The notes beneath the pieces are model-generated. The model ran no database searches. It was not told the origin of the DNA and saw only the letters and a program-made list of their open reading frames with translations. From contig CAYOPW010000034.1 in NCBI GenBank assembly GCA_964405975.1, positions 1 through 28,698 of the forward strand: a DNA stretch of 28,698 nt. Reading direction: 5' to 3'. Position 1 is the stretch's first letter. Every line of letters begins with the position of its first letter. The translations under genes and the position numbers were made by a program. The stretch comes from Hyphomicrobium_A sp964405975. Its GTDB lineage: Bacteria > Pseudomonadota > Alphaproteobacteria > Rhizobiales > Hyphomicrobiaceae. Positions 17,327-24,907 of this stretch are shown in pieces.

Positions 17327-17845
17327 TCAGTCTCCGAAGAGCTGCTTTTGGCCCAGATTGCGGAAGAGTTGTTTCAGAATGCCATCATCCTGGCCGCCGG
17401 GTGCCGGCGTCGTCCGCGAGATGTAGTCAATAACTTTGCCATCTTCCAGCCCGTAATTGGCGACCCTATCGACGGTTCCGGCTTCGGAAAAGTAGACCGC
17501 AACAACCTGCCGGTCCTTTTCGTCAGGCAGCAAAAACGCTGTCTGCGTTTTCGTGCTCGAGATGTAGTAATAGGCCCGCCCGCCGCCGACGACGGCCGTA
17601 GTCGCCGGCGTGCCTAGATTTAAGCGCACCTGTTCCTGGCTCATGCCAGGCTGGATCTGTTGAATATCATTCTCGCGGAACTGAGTACCGTGCTTGATTA
17701 CTGTTCCCCCGCATGCGCATAGCGGGAGCACAGCGGCTAGCAAAAGCGCAAAGCGCCACGATCGCACGGCACCAATAGCAGCGGTCCAAGATGTGGGCTT
17801 CAGCAAGCGGTCATCGCCCTGGTGTGCGATCGTCTCCCGACGCAT
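17327..17845 (-). CDS. bamE: Outer membrane protein assembly factor BamE (SmpA/OmlA lipoprotein)
   Basis: BamE is a lipoprotein of the BAM complex that inserts beta-barrel proteins into the outer membrane. Start chosen at the ATG at 17845, because the longer frame to 17962 would overlap the divergent neighbour's upstream region; this leaves 172 residues. A long basic N-terminus leads to a hydrophobic stretch and a lipobox-like LCAC, making Cys45 the probable lipidated residue. The SmpA/OmlA domain follows: IQQIQPGMSQEQVRLNLGTP, then YYYISSTKTQTAFL, VVAVYFSEAGTVDRVANYGL. The C-terminal tail PGGQDDGILKQLFRNLG is typical of alphaproteobacterial BamE. It is divergent from the bc1 chaperone gene. 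Confidence 0.9.
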   Translation of the reverse strand: MRRETIAHQGDDRLLKPTSWTAAIGAVRSWRFALLLAAVLPLCACGGTVIKHGTQFRENDIQQIQPGMSQEQVRLNLGTPATTAVVGGGRAYYYISSTKTQTAFLLPDEKDRQVVAVYFSEAGTVDRVANYGLEDGKVIDYISRTTPAPGGQDDGILKQLFRNLGQKQLFGD

Positions 17846-17979
17846 AGTGATACCGTCTTCCAAAGAATCAGTTGAGGGATCCCTATGTGCGCGCTTAACC
17901 CGAAGTTTGTTCAAATGCAACGCAACCGGCATCCGTCGCCCTTTACGTGGTTGTTCCCCCATTCACAGGCGCGTGTTTG

Positions 17980-18531
17980 ATGCTCAAGTGGTTCAAAACA
18001 CGGGCTGAAAACAAACGTAAAGCAGACAAGCTTTATGGCGCGATCGTGGCGCAGGCACGCTGTGCGCCGTTTTACGCCAGCCTGGGCGTCTCTGATACGC
18101 CTGGGGGGCGCTATGAGATTGTCGTTCTGCACCTTTTTCTGGTTCTGGAACGCCTGCGCGCCGAGCGCGTCACAAGCGACGAATTGCGCCGTATATTGGT
18201 TGAGAGGTTTGTCTCGGACATGGATGATTCGTTGCGCGAACTGGGGACAGGAGACTTGGCAGTCCCCAAAAAAGTACAGCGCGCGGCGGCTGGGCTTTAT
18301 GAGCGGGTCGCCGTCTATAAAACTGCAGTCGCGGCAGGTGACGCAAAAGCGCTAGCAAACCTTATGGCGTCCTACGTATTCTCGGCGGAGGACGCCGACT
18401 GGCGCAGCAACTCGCTTGCCAGGTACACTGTCGAAGTGATGGCCGAACTAGCGAGGCAAGACGTGGGCGCAATCAGCATCGGCAAAATTGCATTTCCTGA
18501 TGTTGTTTTGCATGCGGAGGATGTTCGATGA
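17980..18531 (+). CDS. Ubiquinol-cytochrome c chaperone family protein (CBP3-like)
   Basis: Start at the ATG at 17980 (MLKWFKTRAENKRKAD); an upstream GTG at 17947 adds 11 residues without support. The 183-residue product matches the ubiquinol-cytochrome c chaperone family, whose mitochondrial member CBP3 helps assemble cytochrome b of complex III. Landmarks are LYGAIVAQARCAPFYASLGV, then RYEIVVLHLFLVLERLR, and VERFVSDMDDSLRELGTGDL followed by VPKKVQRAAAGLYERV. No signal peptide, so cytoplasmic or membrane-associated. Its stop overlaps the next gene's start by four bases, giving translational coupling to yceD. Confidence 0.92.
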   Translation: MLKWFKTRAENKRKADKLYGAIVAQARCAPFYASLGVSDTPGGRYEIVVLHLFLVLERLRAERVTSDELRRILVERFVSDMDDSLRELGTGDLAVPKKVQRAAAGLYERVAVYKTAVAAGDAKALANLMASYVFSAEDADWRSNSLARYTVEVMAELARQDVGAISIGKIAFPDVVLHAEDVR

Positions 18532-19046
18532 CCCAACCGCTTAACTGGGCTCACCGCGTAGCGGAGATCGCAGAGGCTGGCTTGGAGCAATCGCGCACCG
18601 CCACGGCCAGCGAGCGAAAGGCGCTCGCTCAGTTTCTCAATGTAATCTCCTGCAACGACGTTAGAGCCTCTTACAAGGCCCGCAACTTAGGTCAAGGCCG
18701 CTATCGCTTATTAGGTGACGTGTCGGCCCGGCTCACGCAGCAATGCGTTGTCACGCTTGAGCCTGTCGAACAAGAGTTAGAAGAGAGCTTCGACGTCGAA
18801 TTCTGGCCCGCCGACGATGTACCAGAGTCCACTGACACCGAGATCGACGTACTTTCCGCAGCGGAAATTGAACCCATCGAACACGGGATAATTGATGCAG
18901 GACGAATCATCGTTGAGACCTTATCTGCAGGTCTTGATCCCTACCCGCGCAAATCCGACGCGGAATTTGCCTGGGAGGAGAAGGACACCGGACCGTCTCA
19001 CACCGGCCCCTTTGCGGGTCTTAGCAAGCTCAAGGACAGGCATTGA
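18528..19046 (+). CDS. YceD/DUF177 family protein
   Basis: A 172-residue member of the YceD (DUF177) family. Features seen are GRYRLLGDVSARLTQQCVVT, the family core with its single Cys, followed by a strongly acidic stretch (EQELEESFDVEFWPADDVPE), then EPIEHGIIDAGRIIVETLSAG and LDPYPRKSDAEFAW near the end. YceD is linked to 23S rRNA/ribosome biology in other bacteria and is usually encoded next to rpmF and plsX. Here plsX follows after 169 bases, and rpmF is absent from the gap. Confidence 0.9.
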   Translation: MTQPLNWAHRVAEIAEAGLEQSRTATASERKALAQFLNVISCNDVRASYKARNLGQGRYRLLGDVSARLTQQCVVTLEPVEQELEESFDVEFWPADDVPESTDTEIDVLSAAEIEPIEHGIIDAGRIIVETLSAGLDPYPRKSDAEFAWEEKDTGPSHTGPFAGLSKLKDRH

Positions 19047-19107
19047 GCCGTGCGGAACATTAGTGAACTTCACTGTTGCCATGCGGCGAATGGCGTCGAA
19101 AATCCGG

Positions 19108-19135
19108 TTGTCTGGCAACTGCAAAAGAGTATGGT
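19108..19135 (+). promoter_or_regulatory. Candidate sigma70-type promoter for plsX
   Basis: TTGTCT (19108-19113), a 16-base spacer and TATGGT (19130-19135) lie 80 bases before plsX, in the only sizeable gap of the gene run from 17980 to 20289. The match is moderate and the pattern is short, so chance is possible. Confidence 0.3.
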
Positions 19136-19215
19136 CCGAGCCGATCCTGAGGGTGGGCTGTTGCGAGTGCACTCTCGCCATTACTTAAAGCTACCTTCGC
19201 GAGGCCACCCGCGAC

Positions 19216-20289
19216 ATGTCTGAGCCGCGGACGATAGCGCTTGACGCCATGGGCGGCGATCATGGCCCCCAGGTTGTGGTTGGGGGAGCTGCCCTATCGC
19301 TTGAGCGCCAACCAGAACTGAGTTTCATGTTCTTTGGTGACGAAGCCGGCATTCGCGCCGAGCTCGATCACGCTCCTGCACTTTCTGCGCGATCTCGCGT
19401 TGTGCACACTGACACCGTGGTCGGCATGGACGACAAGCCGAGCCAGGCTCTGCGGCGCGGCAAGGGAACAAGCCTATGGCTGGCATTGGAGGCGGTGAAG
19501 AATGGTGAAGCTCACGTCGCGGTCTCGGCAGGAAACACCGGCGCGCTGATGGCGATGTCGAAACTCATTTTGCGTCCGATGGCCGGTATAGAGCGGCCGG
19601 CGATAGCAGCGATCTGGCCGACAATTAAGGCGGAATGCATTGTGCTCGATGTTGGCGCGAACATCGGCGCGACGGCACGCCAGCTGGGCGACTTCGCGCT
19701 GATGGGCGCGGCGATGGCGCGAGCGTTATTTCATGTCGAGCGCCCGACGGTTGGTCTGCTTAACGTTGGCGTTGAGGAGATCAAAGGTGCCGACGAAGTG
19801 CGCCAAGCGCACGCCTGGCTGAAAAGCACCAACCTGCCGCTCGACTACTCCGGCTTCATTGAGGGCGATAAGATTGGACAGGGTGTTGTCGATGTGGTTG
19901 TGGTCGAAGGCTTCGCCGGTAACATCGCATTGAAGACAGCTGAAGGCACCGCGCGCCAAATCAGCGAATATCTAAGGCAAGCCATGCGGCGGACCTGGAT
20001 TTCGCAGATTGGGGCAGCGCTTGCCGCTGGTGGATTTCGTATCTTGAAGGAGAAAGTGGATCCGCGCCGCTCAAATGGCGGCACTTTCCTTGGGCTCAAC
20101 GGCATCGTAGTCAAGAGCCACGGGGGCACGGATGCGTTTGGCTTTGCGAGCGCCGTCGATCTTGCTTACGAAATGGCGCAAAGCGGGCTTATCAAGCGGC
20201 TTGCGGCCGATCTTGACGCATTCCACCATAAACTCGATGCGGCTGCGGCGGGGCCGGACCCAGTGTCTGTGAGTTCTCAAGCGCGATAG
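19216..20289 (+). CDS. plsX: Phosphate acyltransferase PlsX
   Basis: PlsX converts acyl-ACP to acyl-phosphate for the first step of phospholipid synthesis (PlsX/PlsY route) and acts at the membrane face. The 357-residue product begins TIALDAMGGDHGPQVVVGGA, the family signature. Further landmarks are AVSAGNTGALMAMSKLILR, VLDVGANIGATARQLGDFALMG, GLLNVGVEEIKGADEV, and VVVEGFAGNIALKTAEG. The C-terminal part contains the usual VKSHGGTDAFGFASAVDLAY. Its final base is shared with the open frame of the next gene, but the real fabH start lies 72 bases further on. Confidence 0.97.
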   Translation: MSEPRTIALDAMGGDHGPQVVVGGAALSLERQPELSFMFFGDEAGIRAELDHAPALSARSRVVHTDTVVGMDDKPSQALRRGKGTSLWLALEAVKNGEAHVAVSAGNTGALMAMSKLILRPMAGIERPAIAAIWPTIKAECIVLDVGANIGATARQLGDFALMGAAMARALFHVERPTVGLLNVGVEEIKGADEVRQAHAWLKSTNLPLDYSGFIEGDKIGQGVVDVVVVEGFAGNIALKTAEGTARQISEYLRQAMRRTWISQIGAALAAGGFRILKEKVDPRRSNGGTFLGLNGIVVKSHGGTDAFGFASAVDLAYEMAQSGLIKRLAADLDAFHHKLDAAAAGPDPVSVSSQAR

Positions 20290-20360
20290 TGTGTGTGACT
20301 GGCGCAGTCAGGACGCATGCGATCTACGGGGCGGTAAGAAAGAAAAGGCAAGGCAGGACT

Positions 20361-21338
20361 GTGGCAGTCATTCGTTCAGTGATCCGCGGAGTCGGTGCGT
20401 ACCTTCCCAAGCGTGTGATGACCAACGCCGACTTGGCGAAGATCGTCGATACCAGTGACGACTGGATTGTTGAACGGACCGGCATCAGCCAGCGCCACAT
20501 CGCCAGCGAGGGGGAACGCACCTCCGACCTTGGCATAGCCGCGGCCAAACAAGCGCTGGTTCGGGCAGGCACCGATCCACTTGATATCGATCTCATTGTC
20601 TGTGCCACCGCAACGCCGGACCGCACGTTTCCTGCCACGGCCGTTGCCATTCAGCGCGGCCTTGGAATAACCAAGGGCGCTGCATTTGATGTACAGGCCG
20701 TTTGCACGGGCTTCGTCTATGCGTTGGCCGTCGCCGACAATTTCCTCAAGGCAGGCCAATTTAAGCACGCCCTTGTCGTGGGCTCGGAAACCTTCTCGCG
20801 TATTTTGGACTGGTCCGACCGTTCAACCTGCGTGCTTTTTGGGGATGGAGCGGGCGCTGTGGTGCTCGAGGCGCAGCCTCAGCATGGCTCGCGTGATGAT
20901 CGCGGTATTCTGTCGACGCGCATTCGCGCTGATGGCCGGTTTGAGGATCTCCTCTATGTTGACGGGGGGCCCGGCTCCACCAAGTCTGTGGGCCATTTGC
21001 GCATGAACGGCCGAGAGGTATTCCGGCACGCTGTTCAGAAAATTTCCGGCATCATCGAGGAGACGCTGGTCGTGAACGGTTTCGCTCCCGACGAGATCGA
21101 CCTTTACGTGCCTCATCAGGCCAACAAGAGAATCCTCGATGGAATCGCCAAAAAACTTGGGGTGGACCGGAAGAAAATTGTGGTAACGCTGGACCGCCAC
21201 GGAAACACATCGGCCGCTTCCATTCCGCTGGCGCTCAATCACGCATTCGAGGAGCACCGAGTGCAAGAGGGCAGCTTGATTTTAATGGAGGCCATGGGTG
21301 GCGGCTTCACTTGGGGGGCGGCGCTAGCCCGATGGTAG
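20361..21338 (+). CDS. fabH: Beta-ketoacyl-ACP synthase III (FabH)
   Basis: FabH starts fatty-acid synthesis by condensing acetyl-CoA with malonyl-ACP. Start chosen at the GTG at 20361, with AAGG seven bases upstream, giving the standard N-terminus (VAVIRSVIRGVGAYLPKR) and 325 residues; the frame stays open back to 20289, but that extension resembles nothing. The catalytic triad is visible: Cys115 in VQAVCTGFVYALAVAD, His252 in VPHQANKRIL, Asn282 in RHGNTSAASIP. It follows plsX, the usual partner, and precedes ihfA, a conserved order in this group. Confidence 0.97.
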   Translation: MAVIRSVIRGVGAYLPKRVMTNADLAKIVDTSDDWIVERTGISQRHIASEGERTSDLGIAAAKQALVRAGTDPLDIDLIVCATATPDRTFPATAVAIQRGLGITKGAAFDVQAVCTGFVYALAVADNFLKAGQFKHALVVGSETFSRILDWSDRSTCVLFGDGAGAVVLEAQPQHGSRDDRGILSTRIRADGRFEDLLYVDGGPGSTKSVGHLRMNGREVFRHAVQKISGIIEETLVVNGFAPDEIDLYVPHQANKRILDGIAKKLGVDRKKIVVTLDRHGNTSAASIPLALNHAFEEHRVQEGSLILMEAMGGGFTWGAALARW

Positions 21339-21411
21339 GCCATTTTCCGCCCGGCCAACAGCGGCCTCAAACTTTTTTGTGTAATTTCAGTCGGTTGATA
21401 AGTACACGTGA

Positions 21412-21440
21412 TTGACCATCGCGCCCGCGCCCGGTAGCAT
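21412..21440 (+). promoter_or_regulatory. Candidate sigma70-type promoter for ihfA
   Basis: TTGACC (21412-21417), a 17-base spacer and TAGCAT (21435-21440) sit 37 bases before the ihfA ATG, in the 138-base gap after fabH. Spacing is ideal and the -35 is close to consensus, so ihfA is probably transcribed separately as well as by read-through. Confidence 0.5.
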
Positions 21441-21476
21441 TGCCGGAACGATCAGAAAACTGGGAGGCAAAGGGTC

Positions 21477-21794
21477 ATGGGAGGCAAAACGTTGACGCGT
21501 GCCGACCTTGCAGAAGCCGTCGTGCGCAAAGTGGGATTACCTCGAAATGAAAGCCAGGAGTTGGTGGAGCTAGTCTTAAGCGAGATCTCCGGGAGCCTTG
21601 CTCGAGGCGAGCAAGTGAAGCTGTCATCGTTTGGCTCTTTCGGCATCCGCGAGAAGGGTGAGCGTATGGGGCGCAATCCTAAGACCGGCAAAGAGGTGCC
21701 GATCACGCCGCGCAAGGTTTTGGTTTTCCGGCCCAGCAACATTATGAAGGATAGAATCAACCAGGGACAAGGCAGACGCAAGGCTGCAGAGTGA
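21477..21794 (+). CDS. ihfA: Integration host factor subunit alpha
   Basis: IHF alpha pairs with IHF beta to bend DNA sharply at specific sites, shaping the nucleoid and serving recombination, replication and transcription. The 105-residue product has the family order: TLTRADLAEAVVRKVGLPRN, then VKLSSFGSFGIREKGERMGR, then the beta-arm region GRNPKTGKEVPITPRKVLVF and PSNIMKDRIN. AAACTGGGAGG precedes the ATG at 21477. Its place before a MerR-type gene is standard in Hyphomicrobiales. Confidence 0.95.
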   Translation: MGGKTLTRADLAEAVVRKVGLPRNESQELVELVLSEISGSLARGEQVKLSSFGSFGIREKGERMGRNPKTGKEVPITPRKVLVFRPSNIMKDRINQGQGRRKAAE

Positions 21795-21840
21795 TACCGG
21801 TTGACGGCTGTACTAGAGGGTAAGGACGGCGGGAGCGACG

Positions 21841-22371
21841 ATGGGCAAAACAGCGGACGCCTTTCGGACAATTAGCGAAGTTGCGGGGGAGTTGGACGTG
21901 CCTAAGCACGTCTTGCGCTTTTGGGAGGGTAAGTTTCCCCAGGTGCGGCCGATGAAGCGCGGCGGCGGCCGGCGTTATTATCGGCCAGAGGATCTTGAGC
22001 TGCTGCGCGGCATTCGCCACCTTTTGCATGCGGAAGGCTACACGATTAAGGGCGTGCAGAAGATATTGCGCGAGCACGGTGTTGATGAGGTCAAGGCGTC
22101 TGCAAAGCGCGCGCAGTTAGCTGGCCTTGCTGCGAAGGCGCAAGCCAAGCGAGGCCGGCGCGCGATCAAGCGAGGAGCCACCGCGCCAAACGCTGCAAGG
22201 TCTTCGCGCAAAACAGCCGCGTTTTCAGCCATCCGCGATACAGTGGACCGGGCCAGCATCGAAGCGGCGATCGCTGAGCTTGAGATTTGCCGTAACATTT
22301 TGCTTGGGCGGAAAGTCGCGGGCACGGCGCGCCGTAAGGGCTCAAAGCCGCGTCGCGCGGCGCGCACTTGA
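21841..22371 (+). CDS. MerR family transcriptional regulator
   Basis: A 176-residue regulator with an N-terminal MerR winged helix (about 10-78): FRTISEVAGELDVPKHVLRF, then FPQVRPMKRGGGRRYYRPED and LLRGIRHLLHAEGYTIKGV. The effector region is replaced by a Lys/Arg/Ala-rich linker (KAQAKRGRRAIKRG) and a short helical C-terminus. No Cys for metal sensing is seen in the C-terminal half except one (RNILLGRK context preceded by C). The gene regularly follows ihfA in alphaproteobacteria; its targets are unknown. The stop overlaps the next gene. Confidence 0.92.
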   Translation: MGKTADAFRTISEVAGELDVPKHVLRFWEGKFPQVRPMKRGGGRRYYRPEDLELLRGIRHLLHAEGYTIKGVQKILREHGVDEVKASAKRAQLAGLAAKAQAKRGRRAIKRGATAPNAARSSRKTAAFSAIRDTVDRASIEAAIAELEICRNILLGRKVAGTARRKGSKPRRAART

Positions 22372-23147
22372 ACGCACTCCATGAGGCACAAAGTGAGACC
22401 TCGCTTTGGGAAGGCGGGTTTAGCGGCCTTGAGCTGTGGTGCGTCAATCTGAATGCAGCCGCATCCGCGCTACTCAAAATTGAGCGGCAAACGCTAAGGT
22501 TGCCGCAACGCGACCGGGACCTCGCAGAGACGATTGTTGATAGGCGCAGGGCTAACGAGTGGCTGGCTGCCCATGTTGCGCTTCGTATTCTACTTGAGCG
22601 CGCTATAGGACCGGAATTCCGAGGTACGCCTTTTGTCCGCGCTGCGGGCGCAAAACCATACCTCGCCGGAGCGCCGGTCACGTTCAGTCTTTCGCATGTG
22701 CCCGGTTGGTCGCTTGCCGGTCTCAGCAATGCGGAGCCTATTGGTGTCGATTTGGAGCGCAGGCGCGTTGTGAACATTCCTGGGGCCCGGCGCACGTTGA
22801 TTGAGCGTGCAGCCGAGGTGTTGGGTGAGGACGCATCCTTGCCGGATCGAGAAGATGAGCGCATCCTCACGGCTTGGGTCCGGCTCGAAGCGTTGGCCAA
22901 AACGGATGGACGTGGCATCGGCCGTCTACTTACACGGCTTGGGATAGTCGGCACAAACGACCTCCAAAGTGACGCCTTCAGCAAGCGGCTCAACGAACTA
23001 AAACAAGCGGCGTTACCGTGCGCCATGTATGACTTGAATATTGAAGAAGGACTTTTTGCAGCCGCCGTGTTGCCGGCGGCTGCACCACGGCCCGAAATTT
23101 TCAGGTTTCCCTCAAGTATTGAGGGCATCCACAAGCTTTTGGGGTAA
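22368..23147 (+). CDS. 4'-phosphopantetheinyl transferase superfamily protein (Sfp type)
   Basis: This family moves the phosphopantetheine arm of CoA onto a Ser of carrier proteins. The TTG at 22368 overlaps the MerR stop (TTGA); no ATG or GTG occurs nearby downstream in frame, so this start is accepted. The 259-residue product shows the superfamily motifs: FSLSH with His110, IGVDLERRR with Asp128 and Glu130 for Mg2+, and WVRLEALAKTDGRG with Trp170, Glu174 and Lys178. The carrier target (ACP, NRPS/PKS carrier) cannot be told; proximity to plsX and fabH is suggestive only. Confidence 0.87.
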   Translation: MNALHEAQSETSLWEGGFSGLELWCVNLNAAASALLKIERQTLRLPQRDRDLAETIVDRRRANEWLAAHVALRILLERAIGPEFRGTPFVRAAGAKPYLAGAPVTFSLSHVPGWSLAGLSNAEPIGVDLERRRVVNIPGARRTLIERAAEVLGEDASLPDREDERILTAWVRLEALAKTDGRGIGRLLTRLGIVGTNDLQSDAFSKRLNELKQAALPCAMYDLNIEEGLFAAAVLPAAAPRPEIFRFPSSIEGIHKLLG

Positions 23148-23204
23148 TACGGCACCGGCTTAGCCGTTGACCGTCAGTTCTGCCCAAGGCAAAAGGGGTC
23201 GGAT

Positions 23205-23282
23205 CGGAGCGTAGCGCAGCCTGGTTAGCGCACCAGTCTGGGGGACTGGGGGTCGGGAGTTCAAATCTCCCCGCTCCGACCA
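23205..23282 (+). tRNA. tRNA-Pro (anticodon GGG)
   Basis: Full cloverleaf: acceptor CGGAGCG (23205-23211) with CGCTCCG (23272-23278), discriminator A and encoded CCA (23280-23282); D stem GCGC/GCGC; anticodon stem CCAGT/ACTGG with a seven-base loop CTGGGGG giving anticodon GGG (23240-23242); T stem GGGAG/CTCCC with loop TTCAAAT. It reads CCC and, by wobble, CCU proline codons. Conserved genes stop directly after it, so its 3' end is a candidate attachment site for the element that follows. Confidence 0.96.
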
Positions 23283-23330
23283 TTCTTTTCAATAGGTTAG
23301 CTTGAAGTCGGATGGAGTCGGAGTCCGTAT

Positions 23331-23350
23331 TTGGCCCATAATTGGCCCAT
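23331..23350. repeat. Tandem short direct repeat beside tRNA-Pro
   Basis: TTGGCCCAT occurs at 23331-23339 and again at 23342-23350, an 11-base period, 49 bases after the tRNA end. Closely spaced short direct repeats next to a tRNA att site can be arm-type sites for a tyrosine integrase. No integrase gene is in the window, so this reading is inference. Confidence 0.35.
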
Positions 23351-23466
23351 CAGGTCGTTCCGCTTTGCTTCCAAATGGCTCTCGCTTGCCACAATCCCGG
23401 CCGTCTCCGATCTTGTCATACCTGCGCGACCTAAGAGGTCGCTCTCGCATTTCGAAGGAGGACTTG

Positions 23467-24273
23467 GTGGTCGGCAAGTATGATGACATCGAAGCGTCGA
23501 CTTCCGAGGGCCATGAGTCGGCGCGCGCGGGCAAACACTATCATCCCTCTCGATACGCATGCGTATCGGTCGAGTGGCGTGATGGCTGCTGGGATTTTGA
23601 GGCGGGTATTGCGCCGTTGGAAGTAGAACGCATAGCGGCCTTGGCGCAGATCTCTGAAGATCAGAAAAAGTCCTTGACTAAGTGTCTGCGCGCGATCGTC
23701 CTCAGTCACGCTATGTGCGTGGCTAGCCGAGATGAGATCACCGGTCGACACTTCACGCGCCGTCAGCTTCTTGACGAGCTGTCCAAGCTCACGGTGCCGT
23801 GCGAAAGCAACGATCTGCCGGTCGTGCCGCCGTGGCTAGTTGATGAACTGATGAGGATTGAGGCGCGCCGAAATATAGAAGCGAAGATCGGGTCGACACC
23901 GCGCCGCTACATCTCCAACAAAGAATTGCTCCAGATGAGCGACGTGGTTAAACGTGCATCGGAGAATGCGGAAAAACGTGTTGTGGTTAGCCTCACCGAT
24001 GCCAGCGCACTTCTGGAACTTGCCGCCGATGCGCGCCGTGCCGTCTCTGGACGTTCAGAGACGGGCCAGGAGTACCTGGCAACGAAGAGAGCCCTCAAAC
24101 CAGAGAAGAGCCTTATTGCAAACGCTGTCCTGGGATTCTGGACTGATCAACTCGAGAGGCCGCCTGCGGTCACGAAGGTGTTGACGGCTTTCGCCGATGC
24201 CGTTTACCGGCTGTGCGGCATCGAGATGAAGGTGGAGGCTGTGAAGGGGCAATTGCACGTCTCGGTTCGGTAG
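23467..24273 (+). CDS. Hypothetical protein, first gene after tRNA-Pro
   Basis: I do not recognise this 268-residue protein. The frame is open from an ATG at 23302, but a strong AAGGAGG at 23455-23461 points to the GTG at 23467. No signal peptide or membrane segment is seen. The N-terminal part has an aromatic stretch (YACVSVEWRDGCWDFEAGI), the middle is helical with CLRAIVLSHAMCVASRDEIT, and the C-terminal region (GFWTDQLERPPAVTKVLTAF, then YRLCGIEM) resembles small domains seen in phage and island proteins in a general way. It is the first gene past the tRNA and is followed by an AlpA-like gene. Confidence 0.7.
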   Translation: MVGKYDDIEASTSEGHESARAGKHYHPSRYACVSVEWRDGCWDFEAGIAPLEVERIAALAQISEDQKKSLTKCLRAIVLSHAMCVASRDEITGRHFTRRQLLDELSKLTVPCESNDLPVVPPWLVDELMRIEARRNIEAKIGSTPRRYISNKELLQMSDVVKRASENAEKRVVVSLTDASALLELAADARRAVSGRSETGQEYLATKRALKPEKSLIANAVLGFWTDQLERPPAVTKVLTAFADAVYRLCGIEMKVEAVKGQLHVSVR

Positions 24274-24419
24274 CGTCCATCGCAAACCTAGCAGGTATTT
24301 GGACCGTTGCCCCCGCTAAGAGTCTGATCTACATGCACTTCCAATTTCTCACCGGTTTTTAGCTGCACCATGTCGCAAACCACCGCAATTTGCTGCCGTC
24401 AATTGGACGAGGACGCAAC

Positions 24420-24707
24420 ATGCAGAAACGAATGGCAGGACACGGCGCGCCAAGCGGTACAAGTCGCCTTCTCTTATGGCCACAGGTCCGGCAGCTTGTT
24501 CCACTGAGTCGCACCACGATATGGCGTGCCGTTCGCAATAAGTCGTTCCCCGCCCCCATAAAGATCTCCTCTGGAAGGGTTGCCTGGCTAGAGGCCGACA
24601 TTCGTGACTGGATCTCGAACCAACGGCGCGTGTCCTGTGGTGAGGCGCGGTTCGAAACAAGCCAGCTTGAGAGTAAGATCGAGCGGGCGAGAGTTAGTCG
24701 AGCATGA
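24420..24707 (+). CDS. AlpA/excisionase-type helix-turn-helix protein
   Basis: Start chosen at the ATG at 24420, with GAGG seven bases upstream; the open frame begins at 24390. The 95-residue product has the AlpA layout: SRLLLWPQVRQLVPLSRTTI (helix-turn-helix), then RNKSFPAPIKISSGRVAWLE (the FP-P-K-wing) and ADIRDWISNQRR. AlpA-type proteins of phages and islands activate integrase/excisionase genes or act as recombination directionality factors. A helical C-terminal extension of about 25 residues is extra. It marks this segment as mobile-element DNA. The stop overlaps a 38-codon frame at 24704-24820 of doubtful reality. Confidence 0.82.
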   Translation: MQKRMAGHGAPSGTSRLLLWPQVRQLVPLSRTTIWRAVRNKSFPAPIKISSGRVAWLEADIRDWISNQRRVSCGEARFETSQLESKIERARVSRA

Positions 24708-24907
24708 TCTCTCATCTGCACATCACTGCCCCTGAGATCGCTAGGGCGCATCGAGGGCGCCGAAGCGCAGGCCTAAAGCAACAAACGAGGGGGTTCTCTT
24801 CGGCAATGACTCGAATTTAAGCGCGACATCCGCGTAACCGTTCCGCCACTCAATTCCAACAACTCGTCATGAACGCCCGCGTCGATGTCTCGGGCGAAGG
24901 GGGAGTC

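Noticed and set aside
22166..23155. Long minus-strand frame of 329 codons
   Set aside because: It lies opposite the MerR and phosphopantetheinyl transferase genes, whose motifs are clear; its Ser/Arg-rich composition is typical of an antisense shadow in GC-rich DNA.
23101..23292. Minus-strand frame across the tRNA with a GRFELPTP stretch
   Set aside because: This is the well-known spurious translation of the antisense strand of a tRNA gene.
24704..24820. 38-codon frame overlapping the AlpA-like stop (ATGA)
   Set aside because: The overlap suggests coupling, but the product is very short with no recognisable feature; left out of the gene list as unproven.
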